Shown: one piece after another, positions 53,536-62,316 of the stretch
Position numbering within the stretch: the stretch's first letter is position 1
Layout of the letters: each line of letters opens with the position of its first letter
Source of the DNA: Desulfovibrio sp. UCD-KL4C
GTDB taxonomy: Bacteria; Desulfobacterota; Desulfovibrionia; Desulfovibrionales; Desulfovibrionaceae
Reading direction: 5' to 3'
Length of the DNA stretch: 64,000 bases
Assembly: GCF_006210265.1 (NCBI RefSeq)
Contig: NZ_VCNC01000003.1
Coordinates: 1-64,000 of the forward strand
Made by a program: the position numbers and the translations under genes
Notes under the pieces: generated by a model
Told to the model about the DNA's origin: nothing
The model's input: only the letters and a program-made list of their open reading frames with translations
The model's database searches: none

Positions 53536-53560
53536 AGTTCTTATTTTGCCAAATACGAAA
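53519..53560 (+). promoter_or_regulatory. arsR promoter with ArsR operator
   Basis: TTGACA (53519-53524), 17 bases and TATTTT (53542-53547) make a strong sigma-70 promoter. TTTTGCCAAATACGAAA (53544-53560) overlaps its -10 and start region and recurs in inverse orientation before the permease gene, as expected for an autoregulatory ArsR-family operator. Confidence 0.82.
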
Positions 53561-53576
53561 CTAAGGTGGTCTAAGC

Positions 53577-53906
53577 GTGAATGAATATATTGAAGCAAAG
53601 GCGAAAGTTTTTAAAGCTCTGGGCCATCCTAGCAGGCTTGTGATTGTTGAGGCCCTTTGTTCCGGTGAACTGTGCGTTTGCGACATAGTTCCGCTTGTAG
53701 GGCGAGATATTTCAACTGTTTCTAAGCACTTATCATTATTGAAAGAGGCTGGTGTTCTTAAAGATAGTAAACGCGGAACAAGTGTTTATTATAGTCTTAT
53801 GATGGACTGTGTGCCCGGTTTTCTGAATTGTCTGAGCGAATTTCTTGGTAAAAGGCTTGAAAAGCAGGTTAGAGATTACGCTTCCAGTTCGCTTAAGAAG
53901 TTATAG
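53577..53906 (+). CDS. arsR: ArsR/SmtB-family metal(loid)-responsive repressor
   Basis: The 109-aa protein begins MNEYIEAKAKVFKALGHPSRLVIVEAL and has the metal-binding ELCVCD motif (C33 and C35) in helix 3 followed by the recognition helix DISTVSKHLSLLKEAGVL. This is the arsenite/antimonite-type sensor site of classical ArsR. The GTG start is preceded by AAGGTGG. It should repress its own promoter and that of the downstream permease through the shared operator, releasing DNA when metal binds. Confidence 0.92.
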   Translation: MNEYIEAKAKVFKALGHPSRLVIVEALCSGELCVCDIVPLVGRDISTVSKHLSLLKEAGVLKDSKRGTSVYYSLMMDCVPGFLNCLSEFLGKRLEKQVRDYASSSLKKL

Positions 53907-53957
53907 GGGTATCTCTTGCTGACATGATAAAGTAGCTCAATTTTTTTAAGTTTAAAT

Positions 53958-53973
53958 TTTCGTATTTGGCAAA
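53958..53973 (+). promoter_or_regulatory. ArsR operator upstream of the permease gene
   Basis: TTTCGTATTTGGCAAA is the exact reverse complement of 53545-53560 in front of arsR. It lies 21 bases before the permease start. Its presence in a 90-base gap after arsR suggests a separate regulated start for the permease. Confidence 0.82.
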
Positions 53974-53994
53974 GTAAACAATGTAGGAGCTTGT

Positions 53995-55119
53995 ATGGAA
54001 GAGTTAAATATCAAACCATGCGCCTGTTCATCCGGCAAAAAGCTGGAAGAAATAGGTCGTGTTGAGAAAGTTGATAAAGTTGAAAAAAAAGAGCCTGTTT
54101 TCTTTTCAGGTAAAACACTGTGGGCCTCTTTAGTTGTTGCTGTCGCCATCTGGTTTGTTCTTTATTCGCAGTTGTTGCCTTTTTCTAAATATCTATCGTT
54201 TAAACTTTTTGGTTTGACCCCCGGAAGCCATTTGGGAGAAACTGTACAATTCTTTGTATATGATACTCCAAAGGTACTGATGTTACTTGGACTTGTAGTC
54301 TTCGGTATTGGGATTATCCGGTCTTATGTTACTGTTGAGTGGACTCGTAAGATGCTTGCCGGACGCAGAGAATCCGTAGGTAATGTTATGGCTGCTTTAT
54401 TGGGGGTCGTCACTCCTTTTTGTTCATGCTCGGCTGTTCCATTGTTCATAGGATTTGTTGCAGGCGGGGTTCCGCTTGGAGTTACTTTTTCATTTCTTAT
54501 TTCAGCTCCTATGGTTAACGAAGTCGCATTGGTCCTTCTTTACGGACTTATGGGATGGAAGATTGCTACTTTATACTTCGTAACTGGAATTACCATTGCG
54601 ATTGTTGCCGGATGGGTCATCGGAAGGCTGGGCATGGAAAAACATGTTGAAAGCTGGGTAAAACTGGCCACAGCTGATCAGGGTGGAGCTTCGAGAACGC
54701 TGTCGATTGAAGATCGTGTTAAATTCGGTCTGGATTCGGTTAAGGAAATTGTCGGTAAGGTCTGGATGTATATGGTGCTCGGGATTGCTGCCGGAGCAGC
54801 TATCCACGGCTATGTTCCGGAAGGAATGATGGTTTCAATCATGGGCAAGAGCGCATGGTGGGCAGTTCCTGTTTCTGTATTGATGGGGGTCCCCATGTAT
54901 ACAAATGCCGCAGGTGTTATTCCTATTGTTGATGCTCTTCTTGGTAAAGGGGCGGCTCTTGGAACTGTGCTTGCCTTTATGATGAGTGTTATCGCACTTT
55001 CATTTCCTGAAATGGTGATTTTGCGGAAAGTTTTAAAGCCTAAACTGATCGCTGTTTTTGTGGGAGTTGTCGCCACAGGAATCTTGATTGTCGGGTATCT
55101 CTTTAATATGATTATTTAA
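53995..55119 (+). CDS. Eight-helix permease of the DUF318/ArsP-YraQ family
   Basis: The 374-aa protein has a short cytosolic tail with CACSSGK (possible metal-binding cysteines) and hydrophobic helices with the family signature LGVVTPFCSCSAVPLFIGFVAGGVPLGVTFSFLISAPMVNEVAL, plus a second-half repeat (MGKSAWWAVPVSVLMGVPMYTNAAGVIPIVDALL). Family members include the organoarsenical permease ArsP. Linkage to arsR with the same operator points to metalloid export. The substrate is not determined. AGGAG precedes ATG 53995, and a strong terminator follows. Confidence 0.88.
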   Translation: MEELNIKPCACSSGKKLEEIGRVEKVDKVEKKEPVFFSGKTLWASLVVAVAIWFVLYSQLLPFSKYLSFKLFGLTPGSHLGETVQFFVYDTPKVLMLLGLVVFGIGIIRSYVTVEWTRKMLAGRRESVGNVMAALLGVVTPFCSCSAVPLFIGFVAGGVPLGVTFSFLISAPMVNEVALVLLYGLMGWKIATLYFVTGITIAIVAGWVIGRLGMEKHVESWVKLATADQGGASRTLSIEDRVKFGLDSVKEIVGKVWMYMVLGIAAGAAIHGYVPEGMMVSIMGKSAWWAVPVSVLMGVPMYTNAAGVIPIVDALLGKGAALGTVLAFMMSVIALSFPEMVILRKVLKPKLIAVFVGVVATGILIVGYLFNMII

Positions 55120-55141
55120 GTTTAGTAATAAATGTGATTAA

Positions 55142-55182
55142 AAAACTGCATCAAATGTATATCATTTGATGCAGTTTTTTTT
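55142..55182 (+). terminator. Intrinsic terminator of the arsR/permease unit
   Basis: AAAACTGCATCAAATG (55142-55157) pairs perfectly with CATTTGATGCAGTTTT (55163-55178) around a 5-base loop, followed by more T to 55182. Confidence 0.95.
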
Positions 55183-55252
55183 GTTCTAAGTTTGTTTTGG
55201 GTAGAAAGTATGTTAGGTGTTTATATAGTGCTTTATGTCGGGAGGATTCTTC

Positions 55253-55475
55253 ATGGTTGATGAATATAAAACTGTTTTTTTGTTGTAACATGTTCAGGAG
55301 TGTCAAAATTAGGTCAGCCGCGAATGCTATTGTTGTAAAACTAAGTGATAGCTGGTTTGCAAAAATGATATATCTTGCCGAGATAGGGACAGGTGTAGAT
55401 AATTGCCTGCATATGATTTCTAGAGTTCAAGATCTTATAATTATAGATGGGCGTGAAACCTGCGCTCGATATTGA
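55253..55475 (+). pseudogene. DGC-domain zinc-binding protein, frameshifted remnant
   Basis: A good start (ATG 55253, GGAGG 7 bases upstream) reads MVDEYKTVFLL then stop. Shifting frame gives VTCSGVSKLGQP, the DGC-family N-terminal CSGxSxxGQ motif. Shifting again gives AANAIVVKLSD...MIYLAEIGTGVDNCLHMISRVQDLIIIDG, the family core, but the DGC motif reads DGR and the frame ends at TCARY-stop. Two frameshifts (one near a run of seven T) and a changed motif mean it is not functional. DGC proteins commonly accompany ArsR and DUF318 permeases, so this was probably the third member of the neighbouring operon. Confidence 0.82.
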
Positions 55476-55556
55476 TTGTTATACCTATTTAATTTCGTAA
55501 ATATTCTAAACTTTAATGTAGCTTATAATGTTGTTTTTATTTAGGAGGCATGAATT

Positions 55557-56801
55557 TTGGGAAAAGTTTTAATAATCGATTCCAGCAAAGCTACAGCTCT
55601 TTTTTTGAAAAGGACTCTGGAGCAAGCCGATTTTGATTGTGACACTGCGTATAGTTTAGCGGAAGCTACTCTTTTAATTTCACAAAATAAATATTTTGTG
55701 GGGTTATGCAGTTTGATTTTTGATGGGCACGAGCCTGGAGAAGGAATTGATTTATTAATTGACAATGGAATCCCTGCAATTGTTGTCACAGCCTCTCTTG
55801 ATGACGATCAACTTAAAGATATTTTGAAGAAGAACATAATTGATTATGTTCTTAAAAGACAAGAACACTCTGAATATATAGTGCGCATAGTTAGGCGTGT
55901 TTATAATAATAAAAATATAAAAGTTATGGTTGTGGACGATTCCACCACGATGCGCCGCTGGATTTCTGCCATTTTAATTAGGCAGGGGATTACTGTGCTA
56001 CAGGCTGAAAATGGTGTGGAGGCCTGTAAAGTTTTTGCAGAGCATCCTGATATTAAACTTATTCTGACTGATTACACCATGCCGGAAATGGACGGTCAGG
56101 AACTTACTGCAAAATTACGACTTATTCGTCATATGGACGAGCTTAGTATTATTGTGCTTTCTTCAGATGATAACTCTAGAACAGCTCCTTTATTTTTGAA
56201 AACAGGAGCAAATGATTTTATACACAAAAGTGCGAGCGTAGAAGAGATTCTGTGCAGGGTTAACTCAAACCTCGAAATTATGGAATTGCTTGAAGAGTCT
56301 CGCGATAGAGCAAATAGAGATTTTCTTACTGGCATGTGGAATAGGCGTTATTTCTTTGAGCATGCTTTTCCATTGTTTGATGAATCCGAGGACAATGGTT
56401 CGCCTCTAAGTATTGCACTGCTTGATATAGATCATTTTAAAAATGTGAATGACAATTACGGGCATGATGTCGGAGATTTAGTCTTAAAAGCTTTCGCAAT
56501 TAAAATTATTGAATATTTTGGAGAAAAAGGACTTTGCTCCAGATTCGGAGGGGAAGAGTTTACAGTTCTTCTTCAGGGAGTGGATTCGGCTGAGCTCGAA
56601 GGCTATGTTGATGGTTTCAGAGAGATGATAGAGATTTCGTCTTTGCCGTATAGGCGTGAAGAACTCAAGTTTACGATATCAATCGGTGTGACTTCAAACA
56701 TAAAGCTTGGACTTGATGGTATGATTAACAGAGCTGATGAACTGTTATATGAAGCAAAAACGTCCGGCAGGAATAAAGTCGTTTGCGATACTGAGCCGTA
56801 G
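55557..56801 (+). CDS. PleD-like response regulator (REC-REC-GGDEF)
   Basis: The start is TTG 55557, 8 bases after AGGAGG (an ATG at 55549-55551 is out of frame). The 414-aa protein carries a divergent first receiver (LIIDSSKATALF, with a candidate Asp in LIFDGHEPGEG), a canonical second receiver (MVVDDSTTMRRW, LILTDYTMPEMDG, but HKSAS replacing the KP motif), and a GGDEF domain with FGGEEFTVLLQ, DIDHFKNVNDNYGHDVGD. No RxxD inhibitory site precedes GGEEF, so product inhibition is not expected. The partner kinase is not adjacent. Confidence 0.92.
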   Translation: MGKVLIIDSSKATALFLKRTLEQADFDCDTAYSLAEATLLISQNKYFVGLCSLIFDGHEPGEGIDLLIDNGIPAIVVTASLDDDQLKDILKKNIIDYVLKRQEHSEYIVRIVRRVYNNKNIKVMVVDDSTTMRRWISAILIRQGITVLQAENGVEACKVFAEHPDIKLILTDYTMPEMDGQELTAKLRLIRHMDELSIIVLSSDDNSRTAPLFLKTGANDFIHKSASVEEILCRVNSNLEIMELLEESRDRANRDFLTGMWNRRYFFEHAFPLFDESEDNGSPLSIALLDIDHFKNVNDNYGHDVGDLVLKAFAIKIIEYFGEKGLCSRFGGEEFTVLLQGVDSAELEGYVDGFREMIEISSLPYRREELKFTISIGVTSNIKLGLDGMINRADELLYEAKTSGRNKVVCDTEP

Positions 56802-56940
56802 CGTTACCCAGAAAGTTTTGTACTGGTGTTATAATGTCCTTTTAAATAGCTTTATTTACTTTGAATGTACGAAGTTCTATTATATAAAATATACTTGAAG
56901 GCGTGAAGGTTTGTAATAAGTGATAATATTAGGGGGTATT

Positions 56941-57243
56941 ATGCTGACATTCAAAGAATTTTTTAGTTCAGGTGATATCGTTAATTTAACCGAACAGGTA
57001 GTTTATGATGAACTTAAAGCCTTTATTGAAAGGAAAAATGTTGAATTTTGTCAGTGTGATAAATGTCTTTTTGATATTGCATGTGTTGTTTTAAATGCTG
57101 TCCCAAGTCTTTATTCGTCAAGTGATGTTGATAGAAAATATCCAAATGCAGATTTTTCAATGCAATATGAGCATCTGCAAAGATTAGTAAAAGAGGAATT
57201 ACCTAAGGGGATTGCACTTGTGAAGGATCGGTTGCACCACTAA
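56941..57243 (+). CDS. ComFB-like late competence protein family (100 aa)
   Basis: Frame opens at 56920, but ATG 56941 follows AGGGGG. The protein shows the ComFB pattern with a paired-cysteine segment FCQCDKCLFDIACVVLNAVPSLYSS and an amphipathic N-terminal helix (VVYDELKAFIERK). Members bind cyclic dinucleotides in cyanobacteria and are common near signalling genes, which fits its place after a diguanylate cyclase. A role in competence is not implied. The call is moderately sure. Confidence 0.78.
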   Translation: MLTFKEFFSSGDIVNLTEQVVYDELKAFIERKNVEFCQCDKCLFDIACVVLNAVPSLYSSSDVDRKYPNADFSMQYEHLQRLVKEELPKGIALVKDRLHH

Positions 57244-57420
57244 TACAAATGATATTCACTATGTGTTTTTTAGTTAAAATATGAATATGAAGTTGTTTAT
57301 AATTCCCTTTTGTTTATGATGCTGATCTGCTAGTGAATCAGTGTAATGTGATGCTACAGTATAAAATTTTTGAGTTATATAAAACATTGAGTTATCTGTT
57401 TTATATTTACGGGGGGACTT

Positions 57421-58623
57421 GTGAATTTCAAATTTAGCATAAATGATGGAGTAAAGAGCATACACTGTAGATTGGCAGTGCTAGTATGCACTTTAGCTAC
57501 TCTCGTTTTTTTCAGCGGATGTTTTGGTGATGATAGCGATAAAACCAGCCAGAAGCAGGCTGTTCCAGTTAAAGTTTATAAAGTCGCTCAGCAGGATTTT
57601 CCTGTGAGGGGCGAGTATGTAGCGCAAATTCAAGCTGAAAAGACAGTTGAAATCCGTTCACGGGTTGATGGGTATCTTACTGAACGCAATTTTACTGAAG
57701 GGGATATCGTTGATGAAGGTAAACTTCTGTTTAAAATTGACCCTCGCCCGTACGAAGAAGCTCTTAATCAGGCAAAAGCAGAACTTGCTCAGCAGTTAGC
57801 TTCACGCAGCAAGGCCAACACTGACTACAAGAGATTTAAGACGTTGTTTGATCAAGGGGCAGTCAGCCGAGAAGAACTTGATACTAAAACAACCAATAAG
57901 CAAGTGCTTGATGCTCAGGTAAATAATGCTAAAGCGGCGGTTAAGAATGCGTCTTTGAATCTTGATTTTACAAAAATTTATTCACCGATGAAAGGGTTAA
58001 TCGGTAAAACTCAGGTTAATCCTGGTACTCTTGTAACTAAAGAATCAACGGTCCTTGCCACTGTTTCCGCAGTAGATCCTGTGTATGTAAATTTTAATAT
58101 TCCTGAAAAAGAATACCTTTTTACTGTTCGAGATATGGATGAAAGGGCAAAAGAAGGTTTGCCTAAACGGACACATACCCTGCAAATGATCTTGGCAGAT
58201 GGTAATTATTATAACTGCAACGGAACATTCGGTATGGCAGACCGAGCTGTGGATTCGTCCACTGGAACACTCGGTTTGCGTGCTATCTTTTCTAATCCTG
58301 ACAAGCTGCTTAGAGACGGTCAATATGCAAAGGTTGTTATCCTTCTTAAAGTTTTTGAAAAAGCACTTGTGGTCCCTGCAAGAGCTGTTCTGGATATTCA
58401 AGGGCATAAATCTGTCCTGACTGTTGCAGCTAATGGAACTGTTGAAGAAAATCCGGTAACGATTGAATTCTCGAATGATCAGAGTGCAATTGTTGGAAAA
58501 GGGATTGCCGATGGTGACCTTGTGATTGCAGACGGGGTAAATAAGATTAGACCTGGCACGCTGGTTGCCCCTGAAGTTGTCGCTGATGGTGTTGCTGATG
58601 CCGGTGGTATGGTGTCTGAGTAA
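57421..58623 (+). CDS. RND efflux periplasmic adaptor (AcrA/MexA family lipoprotein)
   Basis: The 400-aa protein starts at GTG 57421 after a GGGGGG Shine-Dalgarno. It has a lipoprotein signal with lipobox FFSGC (Cys34). The membrane-fusion pattern follows: VEIRSRVDGYLTERNFTEGDIVDEGKLLFKIDPRPYE (lipoyl), an alpha-helical hairpin, ASLNLDFTKIYSPMKGLIGKTQVNPGTLV, and the beta-barrel and membrane-proximal parts. It links the inner-membrane pump to an outer-membrane channel. The pump gene follows after a hairpin. Confidence 0.93.
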   Translation: MNFKFSINDGVKSIHCRLAVLVCTLATLVFFSGCFGDDSDKTSQKQAVPVKVYKVAQQDFPVRGEYVAQIQAEKTVEIRSRVDGYLTERNFTEGDIVDEGKLLFKIDPRPYEEALNQAKAELAQQLASRSKANTDYKRFKTLFDQGAVSREELDTKTTNKQVLDAQVNNAKAAVKNASLNLDFTKIYSPMKGLIGKTQVNPGTLVTKESTVLATVSAVDPVYVNFNIPEKEYLFTVRDMDERAKEGLPKRTHTLQMILADGNYYNCNGTFGMADRAVDSSTGTLGLRAIFSNPDKLLRDGQYAKVVILLKVFEKALVVPARAVLDIQGHKSVLTVAANGTVEENPVTIEFSNDQSAIVGKGIADGDLVIADGVNKIRPGTLVAPEVVADGVADAGGMVSE

Positions 58624-58671
58624 TAGACTTTGTTTTAGTCCTTTTGAATAGTTTCAAATTACTTTGCGAGC

Positions 58672-58707
58672 ATGCTTCTCCCCATATTTAGTGGGGAGAA
58701 GCATTTT
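58672..58707 (+). terminator. Hairpin between the RND adaptor and pump genes
   Basis: ATGCTTCTCCCCA (58672-58684) pairs perfectly with TGGGGAGAAGCAT (58692-58704). Only four T follow, so it may act as a partial terminator or mRNA-stabilising element that lets adaptor exceed pump. Confidence 0.65.
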
Positions 58708-58730
58708 AAGCTCGCATACAGGGAAGGGAA

Positions 58731-61700
58731 ATGGTCAACTTTTTCATCGACAGGCCTATTTTTTCAACGGTAATATCCATCATAATCACTTTGGTAGGGC
58801 TTTTGAGTATTTTCACTCTCCCTATTGCTCAGTATCCTGAGATTGCACCGCCGAGTGTTCAGATTTCAACAGTTTACAACGGCGCCAGTGCTGATGTTGT
58901 TGAGCAGACTGTTGCCGCTCCGATTGAAGAGCAGGTCAACGGCGCACAGGATATGCTGTATATGAACTCCATCAGTTCCAATGATGGAAGGCTTGTGCTT
59001 AATGTTACCTTTGAACTCGGGCGAGATCTTGAACTGGCAACTGTTGATGTACAGAACAGAGTCAGCCTTGCTACCCCTCAATTGCCTGCCGATGTTACTA
59101 AATCAGGTGTCAGCGTAAAGAAGCAGTCTTCCAGTATGCTTTGCGTTGTCAGTTTGATGTCTCCTAATAAAACTTATGATGCACTTTTCCTGAATAACTA
59201 CGCTAAAATCAATCTTTTTGACGCAATTTCCAGAATTCCCGGAGTCGGAACCGTCAACCTTTTCGGTGATATGGATTACGGGATGCGTATTTGGCTCAAC
59301 CCTGATAAAATGGCTCGTTTGGGAATTACTTCAAATGACATTGTGAGTGCTGTGCAGGCTCAGAACCTACAGGCTCCTGCAGGGCAGGTCGGTCAGCCTC
59401 CGGCTGCATCAAATCAGCAGTTTCAGATGACCGTTCGTGTTAAGGGACGTCTTAGTGAACCGGGAGAGTTCGGGAACATAATCATTAAGGCCAATCCTGA
59501 CGGCAGTACCGTTAAAATCAGGGATATTGCACGGGTTGAGATGGGATCAAAGTCCTATACTGCGTTCGGACGGCAGGGCGGTACTCCAAATGCTATGCTT
59601 TTGGTTTATCAGCTTCCCGGTGCTAATGCGCTTGATATTGTTAAGCAGATCCGCAGCACAATGAAAGAAATGTCTGAGACATTTCCAAAAGACGTTGTTT
59701 ATGACATCCCGTATGACACTACTTTGTTTGTTACAGCTTCAATCGATGAGGTTATGGTTACTCTCTATGAAGCTATGTTTTTGGTTTTTATAGTTGTATT
59801 CATCTTTTTACAGAATCTCAGGGCCACTATTGTGCCCATGATTGCGGTGCCTGTTTCACTCGTCGGAACATTTGCCTTTTTTCAGGTCCTCGGATTTTCT
59901 ATCAACACCTTGACGCTGTTTGGGATGGTTCTCGCCATCGGAATTGTTGTTGATGATGCTATCGTTGTTGTTGAGGCTGTTCAGAAGAAAATAGATGATG
60001 ATGGTATGGATTCAAAAACAGCAGCAAAAGCGGCAATGAAGGAAGTTTCAGGCCCGATTGTCGCAACAACTATTGTTCTTATAGCTGTGTTTGTTCCGGT
60101 TGCCTTCATGGGGGGGATAACAGGACAGCTTTATAAACAGTTTGCTTTGACTCTTGCTGTGTCGGTAGCTATTTCTTCTATTAACGCATTGACTTTTTCT
60201 CCCTCAATGGCTGCGCTTTTACTTAGGCCGCAAACAGAAGCTCGTGGCCCTTTGGGATGGTTTTTCAGAGTTTTCAACAAGTATTTCAATAAAATTACGG
60301 CTGGTTATACCTTTGGTGTCCGGCTGATGATCCGAAAGGCGTTTGTAGCTTTTTCAATTTTTGCAATTATTCTCGGCAGTGCTTTATTTCTCTTTGGTAC
60401 TGTACCGACAGGCTTTGTTCCTGACGAAGATCAGGGATACTTTATGATCAATGTTCAGCTGCCTGAAGGAGCTTCATTGGAGCGGTCGGACAAAGCTGTT
60501 AAAGAAGTTGAAGAGATTCTTAAAAATGAACCTGGAGTCAGAGATTACTTTTCTCTTGGTGGCTTTAACCTTATTACTTCAGCTTACTCTTCTTATACTT
60601 CAACGGTCTTTGCCATACTTGAGCCTTGGGATGCACGTAAAGATCCTTCTCTGAGTGTTCGTTCTATAATGCAGAAAACTCAGCAGAAATTTAGAGGTAT
60701 TCAGGACGCTATAGTTTACAATTTCAATCCACCGCCTATCAACGGCATCGGCTCAACCGGTGGTTTGCAGTTTGAACTTCAGGATAGATCCGGCGGAACT
60801 GTTGATGAATTGGCTCAAGCCGCGAAGGATTTTTCCGCTCAGGCTAGTAAACGTCCTGAGATTGCAAGTTTATTCTCATCGTTCAGCGCAAAAGTTCCTC
60901 AGCTATTTGTTGACGTAGACAGGGATAAAGTAAGTAAGCTCGGAATTCCTCTTGATCAGGTATTCAGTGCGCTGCAGACCTTTCTTGGTGGATATTATAT
61001 TAATGATTTCAATAAATACGGCAGAACATACCGCGTTATGGCTCAGGCTGATTCAGAGTTCAGAACAAGTCCTGATGATGTCTCCAGATTTTACGTACGT
61101 GGAAATACTGGGCAGATGATTCCGCTTTCTACGTTAATCTCGCAGAAAACAATCAAAGGACCTGAGTATATAAGGCGTTACAATCTTTACAGAGCTATTG
61201 AGATAACAGCGTCAACGGCGCCTGGGTATAGTACCGGACAGGGAATTGCTGCAATGGAGGAAGTTGCCCGCGATACTCTTCCTCGAGGTTATGGTTACGA
61301 TTGGACAAATATCGCTTATCAGGAAAAGAGATCCGGCGGTGAAGTCGTGGTCATTTTTGCTCTTGCGGTGTTAATGGTCTTCCTTGTTCTTGCTGCGCAG
61401 TATGAAAGCTGGATTATTCCTCTTGCTGTCGTCTTTGCCGTACCGCTCGGAGTATTCGGGGCTATCGCAGGCCAGTGGATTAGAGGTCTTGATAATAACG
61501 TATATGCTCAAATCGGCTTAATTATGCTGGTTGGGCTGGCGGCAAAGAATGCGATTTTGATTGTTGAATTTGCCAAAGATAAATACGAAGACGGTATGTC
61601 GGCAGTGGACGCTGCTGCTGAGGCTGCGCATATAAGATTCCGTCCGATCTTGATGACTTCTTTCGCCTTTATTCTTGGAGTTATTCCGCTGGTCATTGCA

Positions 61701-61901
61701 AAAGGAGCCGGATCTGCAAGTAGGCATGCTCTTGGAACATCGGTTTTTGCCGGTATGCTTGCCGCAACAGTTTTTGGGGTTTTGTTTGTTCCGTTATTTT
61801 ATGCTCAGCTCATTAAGCTTATTGAGAGAAATAAAGCCAAAAAAGAGAAGAAGTCATCGCCTAAAAAGGAAATAGAGAATGATGATAATATTGAAACTTA
61901 G
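58731..61901 (+). CDS. RND multidrug efflux inner-membrane pump (HAE1, AcrB/MexB family)
   Basis: The 1056-aa transporter has family-length architecture: N-terminal FFIDRPIFSTVISIIITLVG, two sets of transmembrane helices and two large periplasmic loops. The proton-relay Asp pair is visible in GIVVDDAIVVVEAVQ, and the signatures GGLQFELQD, DLIDQVFSALQ-like SKLGIPLDQVFSALQTFLGGYYIND and GLAAKNAILIVEFAKDKYEDGMSAVDAA are present. It should extrude hydrophobic drugs, bile-salt-like compounds or solvents using the proton motive force. No TolC-type channel or local repressor is adjacent. Confidence 0.96.
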   Translation: MVNFFIDRPIFSTVISIIITLVGLLSIFTLPIAQYPEIAPPSVQISTVYNGASADVVEQTVAAPIEEQVNGAQDMLYMNSISSNDGRLVLNVTFELGRDLELATVDVQNRVSLATPQLPADVTKSGVSVKKQSSSMLCVVSLMSPNKTYDALFLNNYAKINLFDAISRIPGVGTVNLFGDMDYGMRIWLNPDKMARLGITSNDIVSAVQAQNLQAPAGQVGQPPAASNQQFQMTVRVKGRLSEPGEFGNIIIKANPDGSTVKIRDIARVEMGSKSYTAFGRQGGTPNAMLLVYQLPGANALDIVKQIRSTMKEMSETFPKDVVYDIPYDTTLFVTASIDEVMVTLYEAMFLVFIVVFIFLQNLRATIVPMIAVPVSLVGTFAFFQVLGFSINTLTLFGMVLAIGIVVDDAIVVVEAVQKKIDDDGMDSKTAAKAAMKEVSGPIVATTIVLIAVFVPVAFMGGITGQLYKQFALTLAVSVAISSINALTFSPSMAALLLRPQTEARGPLGWFFRVFNKYFNKITAGYTFGVRLMIRKAFVAFSIFAIILGSALFLFGTVPTGFVPDEDQGYFMINVQLPEGASLERSDKAVKEVEEILKNEPGVRDYFSLGGFNLITSAYSSYTSTVFAILEPWDARKDPSLSVRSIMQKTQQKFRGIQDAIVYNFNPPPINGIGSTGGLQFELQDRSGGTVDELAQAAKDFSAQASKRPEIASLFSSFSAKVPQLFVDVDRDKVSKLGIPLDQVFSALQTFLGGYYINDFNKYGRTYRVMAQADSEFRTSPDDVSRFYVRGNTGQMIPLSTLISQKTIKGPEYIRRYNLYRAIEITASTAPGYSTGQGIAAMEEVARDTLPRGYGYDWTNIAYQEKRSGGEVVVIFALAVLMVFLVLAAQYESWIIPLAVVFAVPLGVFGAIAGQWIRGLDNNVYAQIGLIMLVGLAAKNAILIVEFAKDKYEDGMSAVDAAAEAAHIRFRPILMTSFAFILGVIPLVIAKGAGSASRHALGTSVFAGMLAATVFGVLFVPLFYAQLIKLIERNKAKKEKKSSPKKEIENDDNIET

Positions 61902-61916
61902 AAGTTTCGATGAACC

Positions 61917-62246
61917 TTAAAACCATTTCAATTCATCTCCAATGAGCATTGCACTTCCTGTTGCAAGGGCGATTAAAAGTAAACTTTTGGATCGCGTGCT
62001 TTGTCCATTAACGACAGTAGCATATACACCGATTAAAAGAGTTAGAAACGTGATTGTCATAATGGTCTGATGCGAGGCAAGGTCACTTATACCCTTGCAG
62101 ACCGTAACTAGAAAAGTGCCGTGGAGTTTGTAGGCTGCTTTAGCAATCGGTAGATCAATAAACTGATAAAATAGCACAACTATGAATATTGTGAGTATGC
62201 CTATGAGTATTGTCTGTTTGCCAAGTTTATTTGAATTACGAAACAT
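61917..62246 (-). CDS. PAP2-like membrane protein truncated before the catalytic motif
   Basis: This 109-aa protein has an N-terminal membrane helix (ILIGILTIFIVVLFYQFIDLPI), then FLVTVCKGISDLASHQTIM and further hydrophobic helices, the usual beginning of a PAP2 phosphatase. It ends at GDELKWF followed by a stop, exactly where the catalytic KxxxxxxRP motif would start, so it cannot be an active phosphatase. A strong Shine-Dalgarno (AGGAGGT) precedes ATG 62246. It is either a decayed gene cut by the neighbouring efflux region or a retained non-catalytic membrane protein. Confidence 0.72.
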   Translation of the reverse strand: MFRNSNKLGKQTILIGILTIFIVVLFYQFIDLPIAKAAYKLHGTFLVTVCKGISDLASHQTIMTITFLTLLIGVYATVVNGQSTRSKSLLLIALATGSAMLIGDELKWF

Positions 62247-62316
62247 AGCCGCACCTCCTGTTCGAAATAATTGATGGAAAAGGGTGTAATGACTACAGTG
62301 AGATATCTCTTGAGTG

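Noticed and set aside
55197-55259. N-terminal extension of the small frame in front of the DGC remnant
   Set aside because: It starts at TTG with no ribosome-binding site, whereas the ATG at 55253 in another frame has a perfect one and starts the true DGC N-terminus.
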